64,000 bases of DNA from Glaciimonas sp. (GTDB lineage: Bacteria > Pseudomonadota > Gammaproteobacteria > Burkholderiales > Burkholderiaceae_D), in contig JABBOV010000003.1 of NCBI GenBank assembly GCA_012927625.1, positions 186,001 to 250,000 of the forward strand, written 5' to 3'. The position numbers were made by a program, and so were the translations under genes. The notes beneath the pieces were generated by a model that saw nothing but the letters and a program-made list of their open reading frames with translations, ran no database searches and had not been told where the DNA came from. This document shows positions 17,988-28,047 of the stretch, piece by piece (position 1 is the stretch's first letter; each line of letters opens with the position of its first letter).

Positions 17988-19157
17988 GTGCTGATTGATT
18001 TTTTCTTTACGCTGAAAGACGCCAAAATTCCGGTGTCGATCAAAGAATTCCTGCTGTTGCTGGAAGCGCTGCAAAAAGGCGTGATCGGCACTTCGGTTGA
18101 CGATTTCTACTATCTGTCACGCACCCTGCTAGTCAAGGATGAAGCGCATTACGACAAATTCGATCAAGCTTTTGGGCTGTACTTCAAAGGCATCCACACA
18201 ATTTTCGAGAAAAATGCCGAGATCCCGCTCGATTGGCTGATGAAGCGCATAGAGCGTGAATTAACACCGGAACAAAAGGCTGCAATCGAAAAATTCGGTT
18301 ACGACAAGCTGATGGATCGGCTGAAAGATTTGCTCAACGAGCAAAAGGAGCGCCACGAAGGCGGCAGCAAATGGATTGGCACCGGCGGCACTTCGCCATT
18401 TGGTCACGGCGGCACCAACCCGGAAGGCATCCGCATCGGCGGCGAAAGCCGTAATCGCACAGCCGTCAAAGTATGGGAAGCGCGCGCGTATCGCGATTAC
18501 GACAGCGAGCGCGAACTCGGCACCCGCAACATCAAAGTCGCGCTGCGGCGGCTACGCAAATTCGCCCGCCAAGGGGCCGAGGAAGAACTGGCGCTGGACG
18601 CCACCATTCACGCCACCGCCAACAACGCCGGCTTTCTTGACATACGGATGCAGCCGGAACGCAAAAACAATATCAAGGTGCTGATGCTGCTGGACGTGGG
18701 CGGCACTATGGACGACCATATTGCGCGCACGGAAGAACTGTTTTCGGCGGCCAAAACCGAATTCAAGAACATGGAATTCTTTTATTTCCATAATTGCGTC
18801 TACGATTATCTATGGAAAAATAACCGCCGCCGCCACGCCGAACGCTTCCCGAGCTGGGATATTTTGCGCAAATACCCAGCTGACACCAAGCTGATTTTTG
18901 TCGGCGACGCCACCATGAGCCCGTATGAAATCCTGCAACCGGGCGGCTCGGTCGAATACAATAACGTCGAAGCCGGAGCCGCCTGGCTGCAGCGCTTCAC
19001 CCAGGCCTTCCCGAAATTCATCTGGCTCAACCCGGAACCGGAAGGTTTATGGCAATACCGCCAATCGGTCGCCATCACACAGCAGTTGATGAACCACCGC
19101 ATGTTCGGGCTCACCATTGACGGCTTGGAACGCGGAATGCGCCTGTTGAGCAAGTGA
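17988..19157 (+). CDS. VWA domain-containing protein (CoxE-like), MoxR partner
   Basis: Partner of the upstream MoxR ATPase. I choose GTG at 17988 (VLIDFFFTLKDAKIPVSIKEF) because AGGA lies five bases upstream; the open frame extends further but runs through repeat copy B. This gives 389 residues. The C-terminal von Willebrand A fold starts at LMLLDVGGTMDDHI; its MIDAS motif is DVGGT rather than the usual DxSxS, so metal binding may be altered or lineage-specific. Further segments include KLIFVGDATMSPYEIL. The family works in MoxR-dependent maturation; the substrate is unknown here. Confidence 0.88.
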   Translation: MLIDFFFTLKDAKIPVSIKEFLLLLEALQKGVIGTSVDDFYYLSRTLLVKDEAHYDKFDQAFGLYFKGIHTIFEKNAEIPLDWLMKRIERELTPEQKAAIEKFGYDKLMDRLKDLLNEQKERHEGGSKWIGTGGTSPFGHGGTNPEGIRIGGESRNRTAVKVWEARAYRDYDSERELGTRNIKVALRRLRKFARQGAEEELALDATIHATANNAGFLDIRMQPERKNNIKVLMLLDVGGTMDDHIARTEELFSAAKTEFKNMEFFYFHNCVYDYLWKNNRRRHAERFPSWDILRKYPADTKLIFVGDATMSPYEILQPGGSVEYNNVEAGAAWLQRFTQAFPKFIWLNPEPEGLWQYRQSVAITQQLMNHRMFGLTIDGLERGMRLLSK

Positions 19158-19198
19158 GCCGCGTAGAATCCCGATTCATAATCGATAACGATGCAGCC

Positions 19199-19260
19199 GT
19201 AGGGCGGGTGCAACCCGCGCAGTTTGATCAAACGAAAAGTGCGGGTTGCACCCGCCCTAC
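19199..19260. repeat. REPIN-like paired hairpin (GTAGGGCGGGTGC type)
   Basis: GTAGGGCGGGTGCAACCCGC at 19199-19218 is repeated as its exact reverse complement at 19241-19260. A smaller palindrome, GTTTGATCAAAC, lies in between (19222-19233). A GTAG head followed by a short hairpin, present twice in inverted orientation, is the architecture of REP doublets associated with TnpA_REP (RAYT) transposases. It lies between the VWA gene and parE and could also act as a transcript-stabilising or terminating structure. Confidence 0.8.
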
Positions 19261-19307
19261 GTTCCTGAAACACACTCTTTCAGTCTTTAAAAAGTATCGC
19301 CCACAGT

Positions 19308-21299
19308 ATGGCCACCAAACAATCCGAATATAACGAATCCTCCATCCGTGTCCTGAAGGGCCTGGAACCTGTCAAGCAGCGCCCCGGCATGTACACCCGC
19401 ACTGAAAACCCGATGCACATCGTGCAGGAAGTCATCGACAATGCTTCCGATGAAGCACTGGGCGGCTTTAGCAAGACGATTCTGGTCACCATCAATGCCG
19501 ATAGCAGCGTCAGCGTGGAAGACGATGGACGCGGCATTCCGGTCGGCCTGCATCCTGAAGAAAACGTGCCGACAGTCGAGATCGTATTCAGCCGGCTGCA
19601 CGCGGGCGGCAAATTCGACAAAGGCAGCGGCGGCGCTTACGCATTCTCCGGCGGCTTGCACGGGGTCGGCGTATCGGTCACCAACGCCTTGTCTTCCCGG
19701 CTGGAAATCACGGTCTGGCGCAAGGACGATCACGGCAACGGCGTACATCAAATGGCGTTTGCCGACGGCGATGTAATCGAGCCTCTGACGTCGCGCCCGG
19801 CTTTTCGGGAAGGAAAAAAGTCCGGCACCCGCGTTACCGTCTGGCCCAACCCCAAGTATTTCGATTCTCCCAACATCGCGCTGGCCGACTTGCAACGTCT
19901 GCTGCGCTCAAAAGCGGTGCTGCTGCCGGGCGTCAAGGTCACGTTGGACAATGCCAAAACCGGCGACAGTCAAACCTGGCAATACGATCAAGGCTTGCGC
20001 GGCTACCTGATGGAATCGCTGGCGCAAACTTCCAGCGGCGAAACCCTGATCCCGCTGTTCGAAGATGCGCAACATGCGAGCAGCGATGCCGACGGTTTTG
20101 CAGAGGGCGAAGGCGCGAGCTGGGTAGTGGCCTGGACCGAAGACGGCGGCGTGGTGCGCGAATCGTATGTCAACCTGATCCCGACGCCGGCTGGCGGCAC
20201 CCACGAATCGGGCTTGCGTGAAGGCTTATATGGCGCGGTGAAAAGCTTCGTCGACATGCATTCGCTACTGCCGAAAGGCGTCAAATTGTTGCCGGAAGAC
20301 GTGTTCGCCCGGGTTTCCTTTGTGCTCTCGGCGAAGGTGCTCGATCCGCAATTCCAGGGCCAGATCAAGGAACGATTGAATTCGCGCGACGCCGTCAAGC
20401 TGGTGTCGAGCTTCACCAAACCGGCGCTGGAGTTGTGGCTCAATCATCACGTCGAATATGGCAAAAAACTGGCTGAACTGGTGATCAAGCAGGCGCAATC
20501 GCGGCTGCGCTCGGCCCAAAAAGTGGAGAAAAGAAAATCCTCCGGCGTGGCAGTGCTGCCGGGCAAATTGACCGATTGCGAATCATCCGACATTGCGCGC
20601 AATGAAATTTTCCTGGTTGAAGGCGATTCCGCCGGCGGCTCCGCCAAAATGGGGCGCGACAAGGAATTCCAGGCCATTCTGCCCTTGCGCGGCAAGGTCT
20701 TGAACGCCTGGGAAACCGAACGCGACCGCCTGTTTGCGAACAACGAAATTCACGATATTGCAGTGGCGATCGGTGTCGATCCGCATGGCAGAAACGATGC
20801 GATCGATTTCAGCAGCCTGCGCTACGGCAAGATCTGCATCCTATCCGATGCCGACGTGGATGGCTCGCATATTCAGGTGCTGCTGCTGACGCTGTTTTTT
20901 CGCCACTTTCCGCAACTGATCGACCGCGGCCACATTTGCGTGGCGCGCCCGCCTCTGTTCAGAATCGATGCGCCGGCGCGCGGCAAGAAACCAGCGCAAA
21001 AAATCTATGCGCTCGATGATGGCGAACTGACCGCAATTGAAGACAAGTTGCGCAAGGAAGGCATCAAGGATGGCGCCTGGAGCATTGCGCGCTTCAAGGG
21101 TCTGGGCGAAATGAATGCCGAACAATTGTGGGAAACCACGATGAACCCCGATACCCGCCGCCTGTTGCCGATCACGCTCGGCGCGCTGGACGTGACAGAC
21201 TCCGAAGCGCGCTTCCACATGCTGATGGGCAAAGGCGAGGCCGCGTCCCGTCGCGCCTGGATCGAAGAGCACGGCAACGAAGCCGAAGCCGATATCTAA
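19308..21299 (+). CDS. parE: DNA topoisomerase IV subunit B
   Basis: ATPase subunit of topoisomerase IV, which decatenates daughter chromosomes. The 663-residue protein has the GHKL ATP-binding motifs [14 protein letters not shown] and [20 protein letters not shown], and the Toprim motifs [16 protein letters not shown] (about residues 435-450) and DADVDGSHI (about 514). The C-terminus ends [21 protein letters not shown] as in other ParE/GyrB proteins. Length and direct linkage to parC (11-bp gap) identify ParE rather than GyrB. No strong ribosome-binding site precedes the ATG at 19308. Confidence 0.96.
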   Translation: MATKQSEYNESSIRVLKGLEPVKQRPGMYTRTENPMHIVQEVIDNASDEALGGFSKTILVTINADSSVSVEDDGRGIPVGLHPEENVPTVEIVFSRLHAGGKFDKGSGGAYAFSGGLHGVGVSVTNALSSRLEITVWRKDDHGNGVHQMAFADGDVIEPLTSRPAFREGKKSGTRVTVWPNPKYFDSPNIALADLQRLLRSKAVLLPGVKVTLDNAKTGDSQTWQYDQGLRGYLMESLAQTSSGETLIPLFEDAQHASSDADGFAEGEGASWVVAWTEDGGVVRESYVNLIPTPAGGTHESGLREGLYGAVKSFVDMHSLLPKGVKLLPEDVFARVSFVLSAKVLDPQFQGQIKERLNSRDAVKLVSSFTKPALELWLNHHVEYGKKLAELVIKQAQSRLRSAQKVEKRKSSGVAVLPGKLTDCESSDIARNEIFLVEGDSAGGSAKMGRDKEFQAILPLRGKVLNAWETERDRLFANNEIHDIAVAIGVDPHGRNDAIDFSSLRYGKICILSDADVDGSHIQVLLLTLFFRHFPQLIDRGHICVARPPLFRIDAPARGKKPAQKIYALDDGELTAIEDKLRKEGIKDGAWSIARFKGLGEMNAEQLWETTMNPDTRRLLPITLGALDVTDSEARFHMLMGKGEAASRRAWIEEHGNEAEADI

Positions 21300-21310
21300 C
21301 AAGAAAAACC

Positions 21311-23617
21311 ATGACCGACCAAACCACGCTATTTGAACCTGCTTCTGCCGACGACGAAACCCTGACGCTGGCCACTTTTGCCGAACGCGCCTATCTCGAT
21401 TACGCGATTTCGGTTGTCAAAGGCCGTGCGCTGCCCGACGTGTGCGATGGCCAGAAACCGGTGCAACGCCGCATCTTGTATGCAATGAACGAACTGGGTC
21501 TGAACGCGGCTGCCAAACCGCGCAAATCGGCAGCGGTGGTCGGCGACGTGCTGGGCAAACTGCATCCGCATGGCGACCAATCGGTGTACGACGCGCTGGT
21601 GCGGATGGCGCAGGATTTCTCGCTGCGTTACCCGCTGATCGACGGCCAGGGCAATTTCGGCTCACGCGACGGCGACGGCGCGGCGGCGATGCGATATACC
21701 GAAGCGCGGCTGACGCCGATTGCCAAATTGTTGCTGGAAGAAATCGGCATGGGCACCATCGATTTCCAACCCAACTACGACGGTTCAACCGAAGAACCGA
21801 TGCTGTTGCCGGGCCGCCTGCCTTTTGTACTACTGAATGGCGCGTCCGGCATCGCGGTCGGTCTGGCGACCGAAATCCCGTCGCACAACCTGCAGGAAAT
21901 CGCCCGTGCCTGCGTGGCTCTGATCCGCAATCCGAACCTGAGCCACGCCGAATTGATGGAGTTCGTGCCGGGGCCGGATTTCCCCGGCGGCGGCCAGATC
22001 ATCAGTTCGCCGCAAGCACTGTCCGAGATGTACCAAAGTGGGCGCGGCAGCATGAAAGTGCGCGCTTGCTGGAAAATCGAAGACCTGGCGCGCGGTCAGT
22101 GGCAGGCAGTCATCACCGAGCTGCCGCCCGGCACTTCGTCGCAAAAGATTCTGGAAGAAATCGAGGAATTGACCAACCCGAAGGTCAAACTCGGCAAGAA
22201 AACACTGACGCCGGAACAAGCCAATTTGAAGCAAAGCGTGCTGTCGATGCTCGACACGATACGCGACGAATCCGGCCGCAATGCGCCGGTACGTCTGGTC
22301 CTGGAGCCAAAATCCCGGGCTCAGGATCAAGCCGCTTTCATGCAAATGTTGTTAGCGCACACTTCGCTGGAAACCAGCGCCTCGCTGAATTTGGTGATGA
22401 TCGGCGGCGATGGCCGGCCGCGCCAGAAAGCGCTGGGCGAGATTCTGCGCGAGTGGATAACATTCCGCTTTGCCACCGTCACGCGCCGCACCGAGCATCG
22501 CTTGCGCAAGGTTGATGAGCGCATCCATATCCTCGAAGGGCGGGAAGCGATCCTGCTCAATATCGACAAAGTCATCAAAATCATCCGCGCATCGGACGAG
22601 CCGAAACCGGCGCTGATTGCGGCTTTTTCATTGTCCGACCGCCAAGCCGAAGACATCCTGGAAATCCGTCTACGCCAACTGGCGCGACTGGAATCGATCA
22701 AGATTCAACAGGAACTCGCTACGCTGCGCAGCGAGCGCGCCGGCTTGCAGGAATTGCTGGACAATCCTGCGGTCTTGAAAAAATGCATCATCAAGGAAAT
22801 CGAAGCCGATGCAAAGCAGTTTGGCGATCCGCGCCGGACCCTGATCGAAGCCGCTGAAAAAGCGGTGATGGAACAAAAAGTGCTGGATGAAGCGGTCAGC
22901 ATCGTCATCTCGCGCCAAGGCTGGATACGGGCCCGCAGCGGGCACGGCCACGATCCGGCGCAATTCGCCTTCAAGACTGGCGACGCGTTGTATGGCATCT
23001 TCGAATGCCGCACGGTCGACAACTTGCTGGCGTTCAGCTCCAACGGCCGCATTTATTCGGTGCCGGTCTCGGCCCTGCCGAACGCGCGCGGCGACGGCAT
23101 GCCGGTCACCGCTTTTATCGAACTGGCCAACGGATCGCACATCCTGCATTATTTTGCCAGTGCGGCGGATGTGACGTTGTTGCTGACCTCGGACGCCGGT
23201 TACGGCTTTACCGCGCAAACCGGCGACATGGTCAGCCGCAACAAAGCCGGCAAAACCTTCGTCAAACTGGAAGACGGCGACACCCTGCTGCCGCCTTGCA
23301 TCGTTAAAAACGATGATAACGCCATCGCCTGCCTGTCGGAGCATGGCCGCTTGCTGGTGTTTGGGCTGGCTGAAATCAAGGCGCTTTCCAGCGGCGGACG
23401 CGGCGTGATCATGATGGCTTTGGAAGACCGGGAAAAACTGTTGACTGCGCAGACCATCAATCAAAATGGACTGATTGTTACCGGCATTGGTCGTGGCGGC
23501 AAAGCCCAGACCGTGACACTGAAAGCCACCGCACTCGTAGCCCACATTGCCAAACGCGCGCGCAAAGGAAAGGCGCTGGAAAGCAGGATCAAGGCAACCG
23601 CTTTAACTGCAGCTTGA
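21311..23617 (+). CDS. parC: DNA topoisomerase IV subunit A
   Basis: Breakage-reunion subunit of topoisomerase IV. Start is the ATG at 21311 ([10 protein letters not shown]), 11 bp after parE; the longer open frame overlaps parE and is not used. The 768-residue protein has the catalytic tyrosine Y129 in [10 protein letters not shown]. The quinolone-resistance region reads [13 protein letters not shown] (residues 85-97): Gln90 occupies the position of E. coli Ser80, and Asp94 that of Glu84. The C-terminal beta-pinwheel domain contains degenerate blades. Gln at the Ser position may be normal for this lineage; I could not check. Confidence 0.96.
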   Translation: MTDQTTLFEPASADDETLTLATFAERAYLDYAISVVKGRALPDVCDGQKPVQRRILYAMNELGLNAAAKPRKSAAVVGDVLGKLHPHGDQSVYDALVRMAQDFSLRYPLIDGQGNFGSRDGDGAAAMRYTEARLTPIAKLLLEEIGMGTIDFQPNYDGSTEEPMLLPGRLPFVLLNGASGIAVGLATEIPSHNLQEIARACVALIRNPNLSHAELMEFVPGPDFPGGGQIISSPQALSEMYQSGRGSMKVRACWKIEDLARGQWQAVITELPPGTSSQKILEEIEELTNPKVKLGKKTLTPEQANLKQSVLSMLDTIRDESGRNAPVRLVLEPKSRAQDQAAFMQMLLAHTSLETSASLNLVMIGGDGRPRQKALGEILREWITFRFATVTRRTEHRLRKVDERIHILEGREAILLNIDKVIKIIRASDEPKPALIAAFSLSDRQAEDILEIRLRQLARLESIKIQQELATLRSERAGLQELLDNPAVLKKCIIKEIEADAKQFGDPRRTLIEAAEKAVMEQKVLDEAVSIVISRQGWIRARSGHGHDPAQFAFKTGDALYGIFECRTVDNLLAFSSNGRIYSVPVSALPNARGDGMPVTAFIELANGSHILHYFASAADVTLLLTSDAGYGFTAQTGDMVSRNKAGKTFVKLEDGDTLLPPCIVKNDDNAIACLSEHGRLLVFGLAEIKALSSGGRGVIMMALEDREKLLTAQTINQNGLIVTGIGRGGKAQTVTLKATALVAHIAKRARKGKALESRIKATALTAA

Positions 23618-23695
23618 CCCTGGAAAAGGCAAAGCAGTTTTTTGGTAAATATTCTGCTCATAATCGCGTATTTCCCAGGTTGAGGCAGCAGCGCC

Positions 23696-23762
23696 GTAGG
23701 TGCGAATTTATTCGCACTTTTAGCTATCCCAAGAGAGCTAATGCGAATAAATTCGCACCTAC
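23696..23762. repeat. REPIN-like paired hairpin (GTAGGTGCGAAT type)
   Basis: GTAG followed by the hairpin GTGCGAATTTATTCGCAC (23696-23717) is mirrored by TGCGAATAAATTCGCACCTAC (ending 23762), with TTAGCT/AGCTAA pairing in the centre. Its GTAG-plus-hairpin doublet layout resembles the element at 19199-19260 but the stem sequence is different, so it belongs to another REP family. It lies between parC and the convergent chemoreceptor gene. A 16-bp palindrome, CATCCCGATCGGGATG, follows at 23773-23788. Confidence 0.8.
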
Positions 23763-23904
23763 AAGCGAATGGCATCCCGATCGGGATGGTTGCCGATATT
23801 TTTACCGACCACAGTCAGCACGCAACGGGCAGCCATCGCCTTCAAGTGGGGGAAAGAGCCATTCCACTGTGCAGTCGGATTACATGCACTTCCGCACCCC
23901 AATC

Positions 23905-25611
23905 TTAAAACTCTTCCCATTCGTCATTCTTGTCTGCTGGCGTATTGACGATTTTTTTTGTCCGCAGCGAATTGTTGGCTGACGGCGGTGCAAGTGTCTT
24001 CCGGTTGCGTATTGCGGGGATAGCCTTGGCAGCAGGCTTGGCAACCGGCGTTAGTGCCAACGCATGGGTTTGGTTGAGTTTAAAGATACCGACGACCTGG
24101 GATAGATGGACGGCCTGATCCTGTAGCGACCCGGCGGCGGCAGCAGCTTCTTCCACCAGTGCCGCATTTTGTTGGGTGACCTGATCCATCTGGCTGATGG
24201 CTTGATTGATTTGCTCGATGCCGGATGTTTGTTCCTGGCTGGCAGCGCTGATCTCGCTCATGATGTCGGCAACCCGTTTGACGCACTCTATAATTTCACT
24301 CATGGTAGTCCCGGCCTGATCGACCAGTCTGGTACCGGCATCCACTTTTTCCACCGAGTCGCCGATCAATGTCTTGATTTCCTTGGCGGCCGCGGCGGAG
24401 CGTTGCGCCAGGTTGCGCACTTCTGTTGCGACTACCGCAAAGCCCCGGCCTTGCTCGCCGGCGCGGGCCGCTTCCACTGCCGCGTTCAGGGCCAGAATGT
24501 TGGTCTGGAAAGCGATACCGTCGATGACGCCGATGATGTCGACGATCTTGCGCGACGAAGTATTGATCGAACCCATGGTGTCGACTACTTGCGCTACTAC
24601 CGCGCCACCCTTGACGGCCACATTCGATGCGGATGTGGCCAACTGGTTGGCCTGGCGCGCGTTGTCTGCATTCTGCTGCACGGTACTGGTCAATTCTTCC
24701 ATTGCAGAAGCAGTTTCTTCTAGCGAACTGGCCTGCTCTTCTGTGCGCGAAGACAAATCGAGATTACCGGCAGCGATCTGGTTGGATGCAGTGGCGATGA
24801 TATCGGTGCCGGTGCGCACGTCGCCGGCGATCTGAACCAGGCTATTGTTCATGTCCTTCAAGGCTTGCATCAACTGGCCGGTTTCATCGTTGGAGCGGGA
24901 TTCAATCTGCTGCGTCAAATCGCCGGCGGCAACCCCACGCGCGATTTTCACTGCGGCCTGCAACGGCAGTGAAATGGCGCGTACCAGCCAAATACCGACT
25001 ATCGCCGCCATCAATAAACCAAACAGGACGCCGGCGATGCAGCTCATGAATACCCAGTGATAGATGGTTTGCGATTGTTCAAACTTTATTTGACCCACAT
25101 CCAACTGCTGTTTGATGAGCGCGTTGAAGTCGCGTTCAACCGGAATGAACAATTGCATGATCGGCCCGTGCAGAATTTCAGTTGCCAGCGGGGCATTTCC
25201 TGCCCGCAGCGCGGCGACTGCCGGCAACAAGCCCTCGGTAACGTACTTTTTGCGACTTTCTACAAATTGATTGGCAACTTTTTTATCTTCCACGCTACTG
25301 ACGCGTGCCAGGTATTCGCTCCACACTTGGTCGATCATGCGTATCTTGGCATCCACCTCATCCATTTGCTTGCTCAGCGCGGCAGTATCCATCGTTACGG
25401 CCCTGGCAATAACCAGCTGGTTGGAGTCAATCAATCGAATCACTTTATCGAGCTGTCCGGTGGAAACCAGTTGATCGGCATACAGCGACTTCATTGCATC
25501 ATTGGCAAAACCAAGGCTGCCGATGCCAATCACGGCGCCAACAATTAATTGCAAAGACAAAAAGGTAATTACGAAAATCAAGCGTGATTTGATGGAGAGA
25601 TTCTTTAGCAT
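23905..25611 (-). CDS. Methyl-accepting chemotaxis protein
   Basis: Transmembrane chemoreceptor that signals to CheA. The 568-residue protein has an N-terminal membrane helix (residues about 10-32), a four-helix periplasmic ligand domain, and a second membrane segment near 190-212 ([20 protein letters not shown]). A HAMP domain follows, then the signalling domain with the highly conserved hairpin [31 protein letters not shown]. The last residues, NDEWEEF, form a CheR/CheB-tethering pentapeptide, so this is a full-length high-abundance type receptor. The ligand is unknown. It is transcribed alone and convergent with parC. Confidence 0.95.
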   Translation of the reverse strand: MLKNLSIKSRLIFVITFLSLQLIVGAVIGIGSLGFANDAMKSLYADQLVSTGQLDKVIRLIDSNQLVIARAVTMDTAALSKQMDEVDAKIRMIDQVWSEYLARVSSVEDKKVANQFVESRKKYVTEGLLPAVAALRAGNAPLATEILHGPIMQLFIPVERDFNALIKQQLDVGQIKFEQSQTIYHWVFMSCIAGVLFGLLMAAIVGIWLVRAISLPLQAAVKIARGVAAGDLTQQIESRSNDETGQLMQALKDMNNSLVQIAGDVRTGTDIIATASNQIAAGNLDLSSRTEEQASSLEETASAMEELTSTVQQNADNARQANQLATSASNVAVKGGAVVAQVVDTMGSINTSSRKIVDIIGVIDGIAFQTNILALNAAVEAARAGEQGRGFAVVATEVRNLAQRSAAAAKEIKTLIGDSVEKVDAGTRLVDQAGTTMSEIIECVKRVADIMSEISAASQEQTSGIEQINQAISQMDQVTQQNAALVEEAAAAAGSLQDQAVHLSQVVGIFKLNQTHALALTPVAKPAAKAIPAIRNRKTLAPPSANNSLRTKKIVNTPADKNDEWEEF

Positions 25612-25884
25612 GTATGCATCCTAGATATTGACGGGCACCGACCAGGTGCAAAATTACGATAAAAAGTTTAACAACTGGCAGACTATTTTCAGCACTACTT
25701 TGTTATTTTTTGATCAGGCCAGCAAGGTTGAAAATGCTCACCACTCCACGTCAACCATCTGACTATCGTTGCCGGATATTAACTATGCATCAAGGGTCAT
25801 TCGGTGTCACTTTTTATTTCCCGGAGAGGGCGCATACGCAACGGAAATACCCATAAAAATCACGCTTGATTCAAATTAATAGTG

Positions 25885-25957
25885 GGAGTATGCATAAAAA
25901 TACCATAATCTACGCATTATATTAATGAGTATATTAATAATACATATGCAAGTATAC
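25885..25957 (+). repeat. 73-bp dispersed intergenic element, copy C
   Basis: Head GGAGTAT 25885-25891, a 20-nt spacer, ACGCAT 25912-25917 (A for C at the first base), TAATACA, 7 nt, and tail GTATAC ending 25957. The internal hairpin partner is degenerate (ATGAGT). Exact length is 73 bp. Confidence 0.85.
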
Positions 25958-25962
25958 ATTAA

Positions 25963-26002
25963 ATGGGCCTACGTCACGTGGTTTAACGTGCGGTAGGCCC
26001 AT
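25963..26002 (-). terminator. Strong hairpin downstream of the aminotransferase gene
   Basis: ATGGGCCTAC at 25963-25972 pairs perfectly with GTAGGCCCAT at 25993-26002, and the stem continues with one or two mismatches to a short loop. It lies 42 bp past the aminotransferase stop and probably terminates or protects that transcript. No U-run is present. The GTAGG base also resembles a REP half. Confidence 0.6.
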
Positions 26003-26043
26003 CGGACAATGCCAGTTGTTGACTGGCGCGACAGTCTTGCTGT

Positions 26044-27237
26044 TTACATACTGGCAGCGATCAGCTTGCCCAGGATGGCGATGCCTTCGCGAATTTTTTC
26101 CGGCGGCACGGTCACGAAACTCAGGCGCAGAGTATTCGATACAGGCGCATTGGCATAGAACGGCGCGCCCGGCACGAAGGCGACGTTGTGCGCGATCGCT
26201 TGGTCCAGCAGCTTCTTGCTGTCTATGTGTTTCGGCAAAGTAACCCAGGTGAACATGCCGCCTTCGGGACGGGTCCAGTGGACACCGGCCGGAAAAAATT
26301 CTTCCAGCGCAGCCAGCATGGCCTGACATTGGCCGGCATACAGCGTGCGTATGGTCGGGATATGCTTATCGAGGAAGCCATCCTTGATGACTTCATACAC
26401 TGCCATCTGTGTCAATTGTGCGGTATGCAGATCGGCGGCCTGCTTGGCCTGTTCCAGCTTGCGCACCAGCGGTAGCGGCGCTACCACATAACCAAGGCGG
26501 ATGCCGGGTGTCAGCACCTTGGAGAACGAACCCATGTAAATCACGCCATCCGGGTTCATGTTCAGCATCTTCGGTTGCGGCTCGGCGCGGTAACTGAGCG
26601 CGCCGTAAGGATCGTCTTCGATCAGCGGCAAGCCCAGACGCGCGCAGATCTCCACCAATTCCTGGCGACGCGCAACCGACAAACTGCGACCGGTTGGATT
26701 CTGGAAATTAGGCAATGCGTACAACATGCACGCACCCTGGCCCATTACAGCCACCGAAGACGGCAACAGTCCGGCATCATCGGTGTCGACTGAAACGAAC
26801 TTCGGGCCATAGACAGAAAATGCCTGCAACGCGCCCAGGTAGCTGGGTGTTTCAACCAGCACCCGGCTGCCCTCGTCGATCATCACCTTGCCCAGCAAAT
26901 CCAGCGCCTGCTGCGAACCCGACACCATCAGCACCTGATCCGGCACAATCACCGAACCCGGAATCGACAGCGAATTGGCAATCCACTCGCGTAGCGGCAA
27001 GTAACCGTCAGTCGGGCCGTATTGCAATGCCACTCGGCCTTGGTTAGACAACACTTTGTCGAAGGCGGCACGCATCTGCTCGATCGGAAAAGTCGCCGGC
27101 GACGGCAGACCGCCGGCAAACGATATGATTTCCGGGCGCATCGTAATTTTCAGAATTTCACGAATGGCCGAGCTTTCCAACTGCTGTGCGCGCTGGGCAA
27201 AGTGCCATTGAATCGGGTTCGGGTTTTCAATTTTCAT
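26044..27237 (-). CDS. PLP-dependent aminotransferase, class I/II (2-aminoadipate transaminase-like)
   Basis: Fold-type I aminotransferase. I start at the ATG at 27237 (MKIENPNPIQWHF) preceded by AAAGAGAT, giving 397 residues; the longer frame adds a non-conserved extension. The PLP lysine is K240 in MGSFSKVLTPGIRLGY. ALPNFQNPTGRSLS and LIEDDPYGALSY supply the cofactor-binding Asn, Asp and Tyr. The sequence style matches the LysN/ARO8 group acting on 2-aminoadipate, aromatic or branched substrates. Together with RidA, a dehydratase-like enzyme and a divergent MocR regulator it forms an amino-acid catabolic cluster. Confidence 0.9.
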   Translation of the reverse strand: MKIENPNPIQWHFAQRAQQLESSAIREILKITMRPEIISFAGGLPSPATFPIEQMRAAFDKVLSNQGRVALQYGPTDGYLPLREWIANSLSIPGSVIVPDQVLMVSGSQQALDLLGKVMIDEGSRVLVETPSYLGALQAFSVYGPKFVSVDTDDAGLLPSSVAVMGQGACMLYALPNFQNPTGRSLSVARRQELVEICARLGLPLIEDDPYGALSYRAEPQPKMLNMNPDGVIYMGSFSKVLTPGIRLGYVVAPLPLVRKLEQAKQAADLHTAQLTQMAVYEVIKDGFLDKHIPTIRTLYAGQCQAMLAALEEFFPAGVHWTRPEGGMFTWVTLPKHIDSKKLLDQAIAHNVAFVPGAPFYANAPVSNTLRLSFVTVPPEKIREGIAILGKLIAASM

Positions 27238-27372
27238 TTTATCTCTTTGGTGTGGTGGCGTTTGCCACCGGGTCGGGCCGGCTTGTGGCTGGCGCTCAGA
27301 GCGGCATTGGATAAATGCCGCCGTTCGGATTGGACGTGCCGACATTAGGCACGAACAGTAATTATTGCGGCT

Positions 27373-27831
27373 TTAAGCGATTTCCGCGATCAATTCAATT
27401 TCGACGCAAGCGCCCAGCGGTAATTGCGCTACTCCGAAAGCTGAACGCGCATGCTTACCCTGCTCACCGAAAATCTCGCCGAGCAATTCAGAGGCGCCAT
27501 TGGTCACCAGGTGCTGCTCGGTATAGTCGCCGGTCGAATTGACCAGACTCATCACTTTCACGATCCGCGTGACGCGATTCAGATCGCCGCCGCACGCTGC
27601 CTGCAACGTTGCGATCAGGTCGATGGCAACCGCGCGCGCGGCCAGCTTGCCCTCTTCGGTCGAGGTATTCTTGCCCAACTGGCCGACCCACACTTTGCCG
27701 TCTTTCTTGGCAAGATGGCCGGACAAGAAAACGGTATTGCCGGTTTGCGCAAACATCACATAGGCTGCCGCAGGTACGGCAACGACAGGCAGTGCGATGT
27801 TAAGCGCGGCGAGTTTTTTGTAAAAAGACAT
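27373..27831 (-). CDS. RidA family protein (enamine/imine deaminase-like)
   Basis: RidA proteins hydrolyse reactive enamine/imine intermediates released by PLP-dependent dehydratases. I start at the ATG at 27831 (MSFYKKLAALNI) because GAGGA lies seven bases upstream; 152 residues. The family core is visible in TGNTVFLSGHLAKKDGKVW, the helix AARAVAIDLIATLQAA, and the C-terminal LGACVEIELIAEIA. RidA of E. coli is about 128 residues, so this belongs to the longer RidA subgroup. It lies between the dehydratase-like gene and the aminotransferase gene, all in one direction, a sensible context for detoxifying 2-aminoacrylate-type intermediates. Confidence 0.9.
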   Translation of the reverse strand: MSFYKKLAALNIALPVVAVPAAAYVMFAQTGNTVFLSGHLAKKDGKVWVGQLGKNTSTEEGKLAARAVAIDLIATLQAACGGDLNRVTRIVKVMSLVNSTGDYTEQHLVTNGASELLGEIFGEQGKHARSAFGVAQLPLGACVEIELIAEIA

Positions 27832-28047
27832 GGTGTTCCTCATTCAATTCAAAAAATGGAGTGATTTATTTGTGGATGCGATGTGTTACTGCTTCGCAGC
27901 TTGGCAGTCATTTTCATCCATTATCCCCTCATGTGTCAGTGATTATTTTAAACCGCCAAAAGTCAGCATGATGTTGTTAGGCCCCGGCGTGATGGACGAC
28001 ACGAAAGCAAACAGAGCTAGCGAAAATGGAGGTTCTATCGGCTTACC

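Larger units (their letters stand above)
25612..26043. other. Intergenic region between chemoreceptor and aminotransferase genes
   Basis: Contains no credible gene. It holds repeat copy C (25885-25957) and, 5 bp away, a strong hairpin at 25963-26002. The rest (25612-25880) should include the chemoreceptor promoter, but no convincing -35/-10 pair was identified. Confidence 0.6.

Noticed and set aside
19308-23617. gyrB/gyrA instead of parE/parC
   Set aside because: The two genes are adjacent, and the ParE length of 663 residues without the GyrB insert indicates topoisomerase IV.
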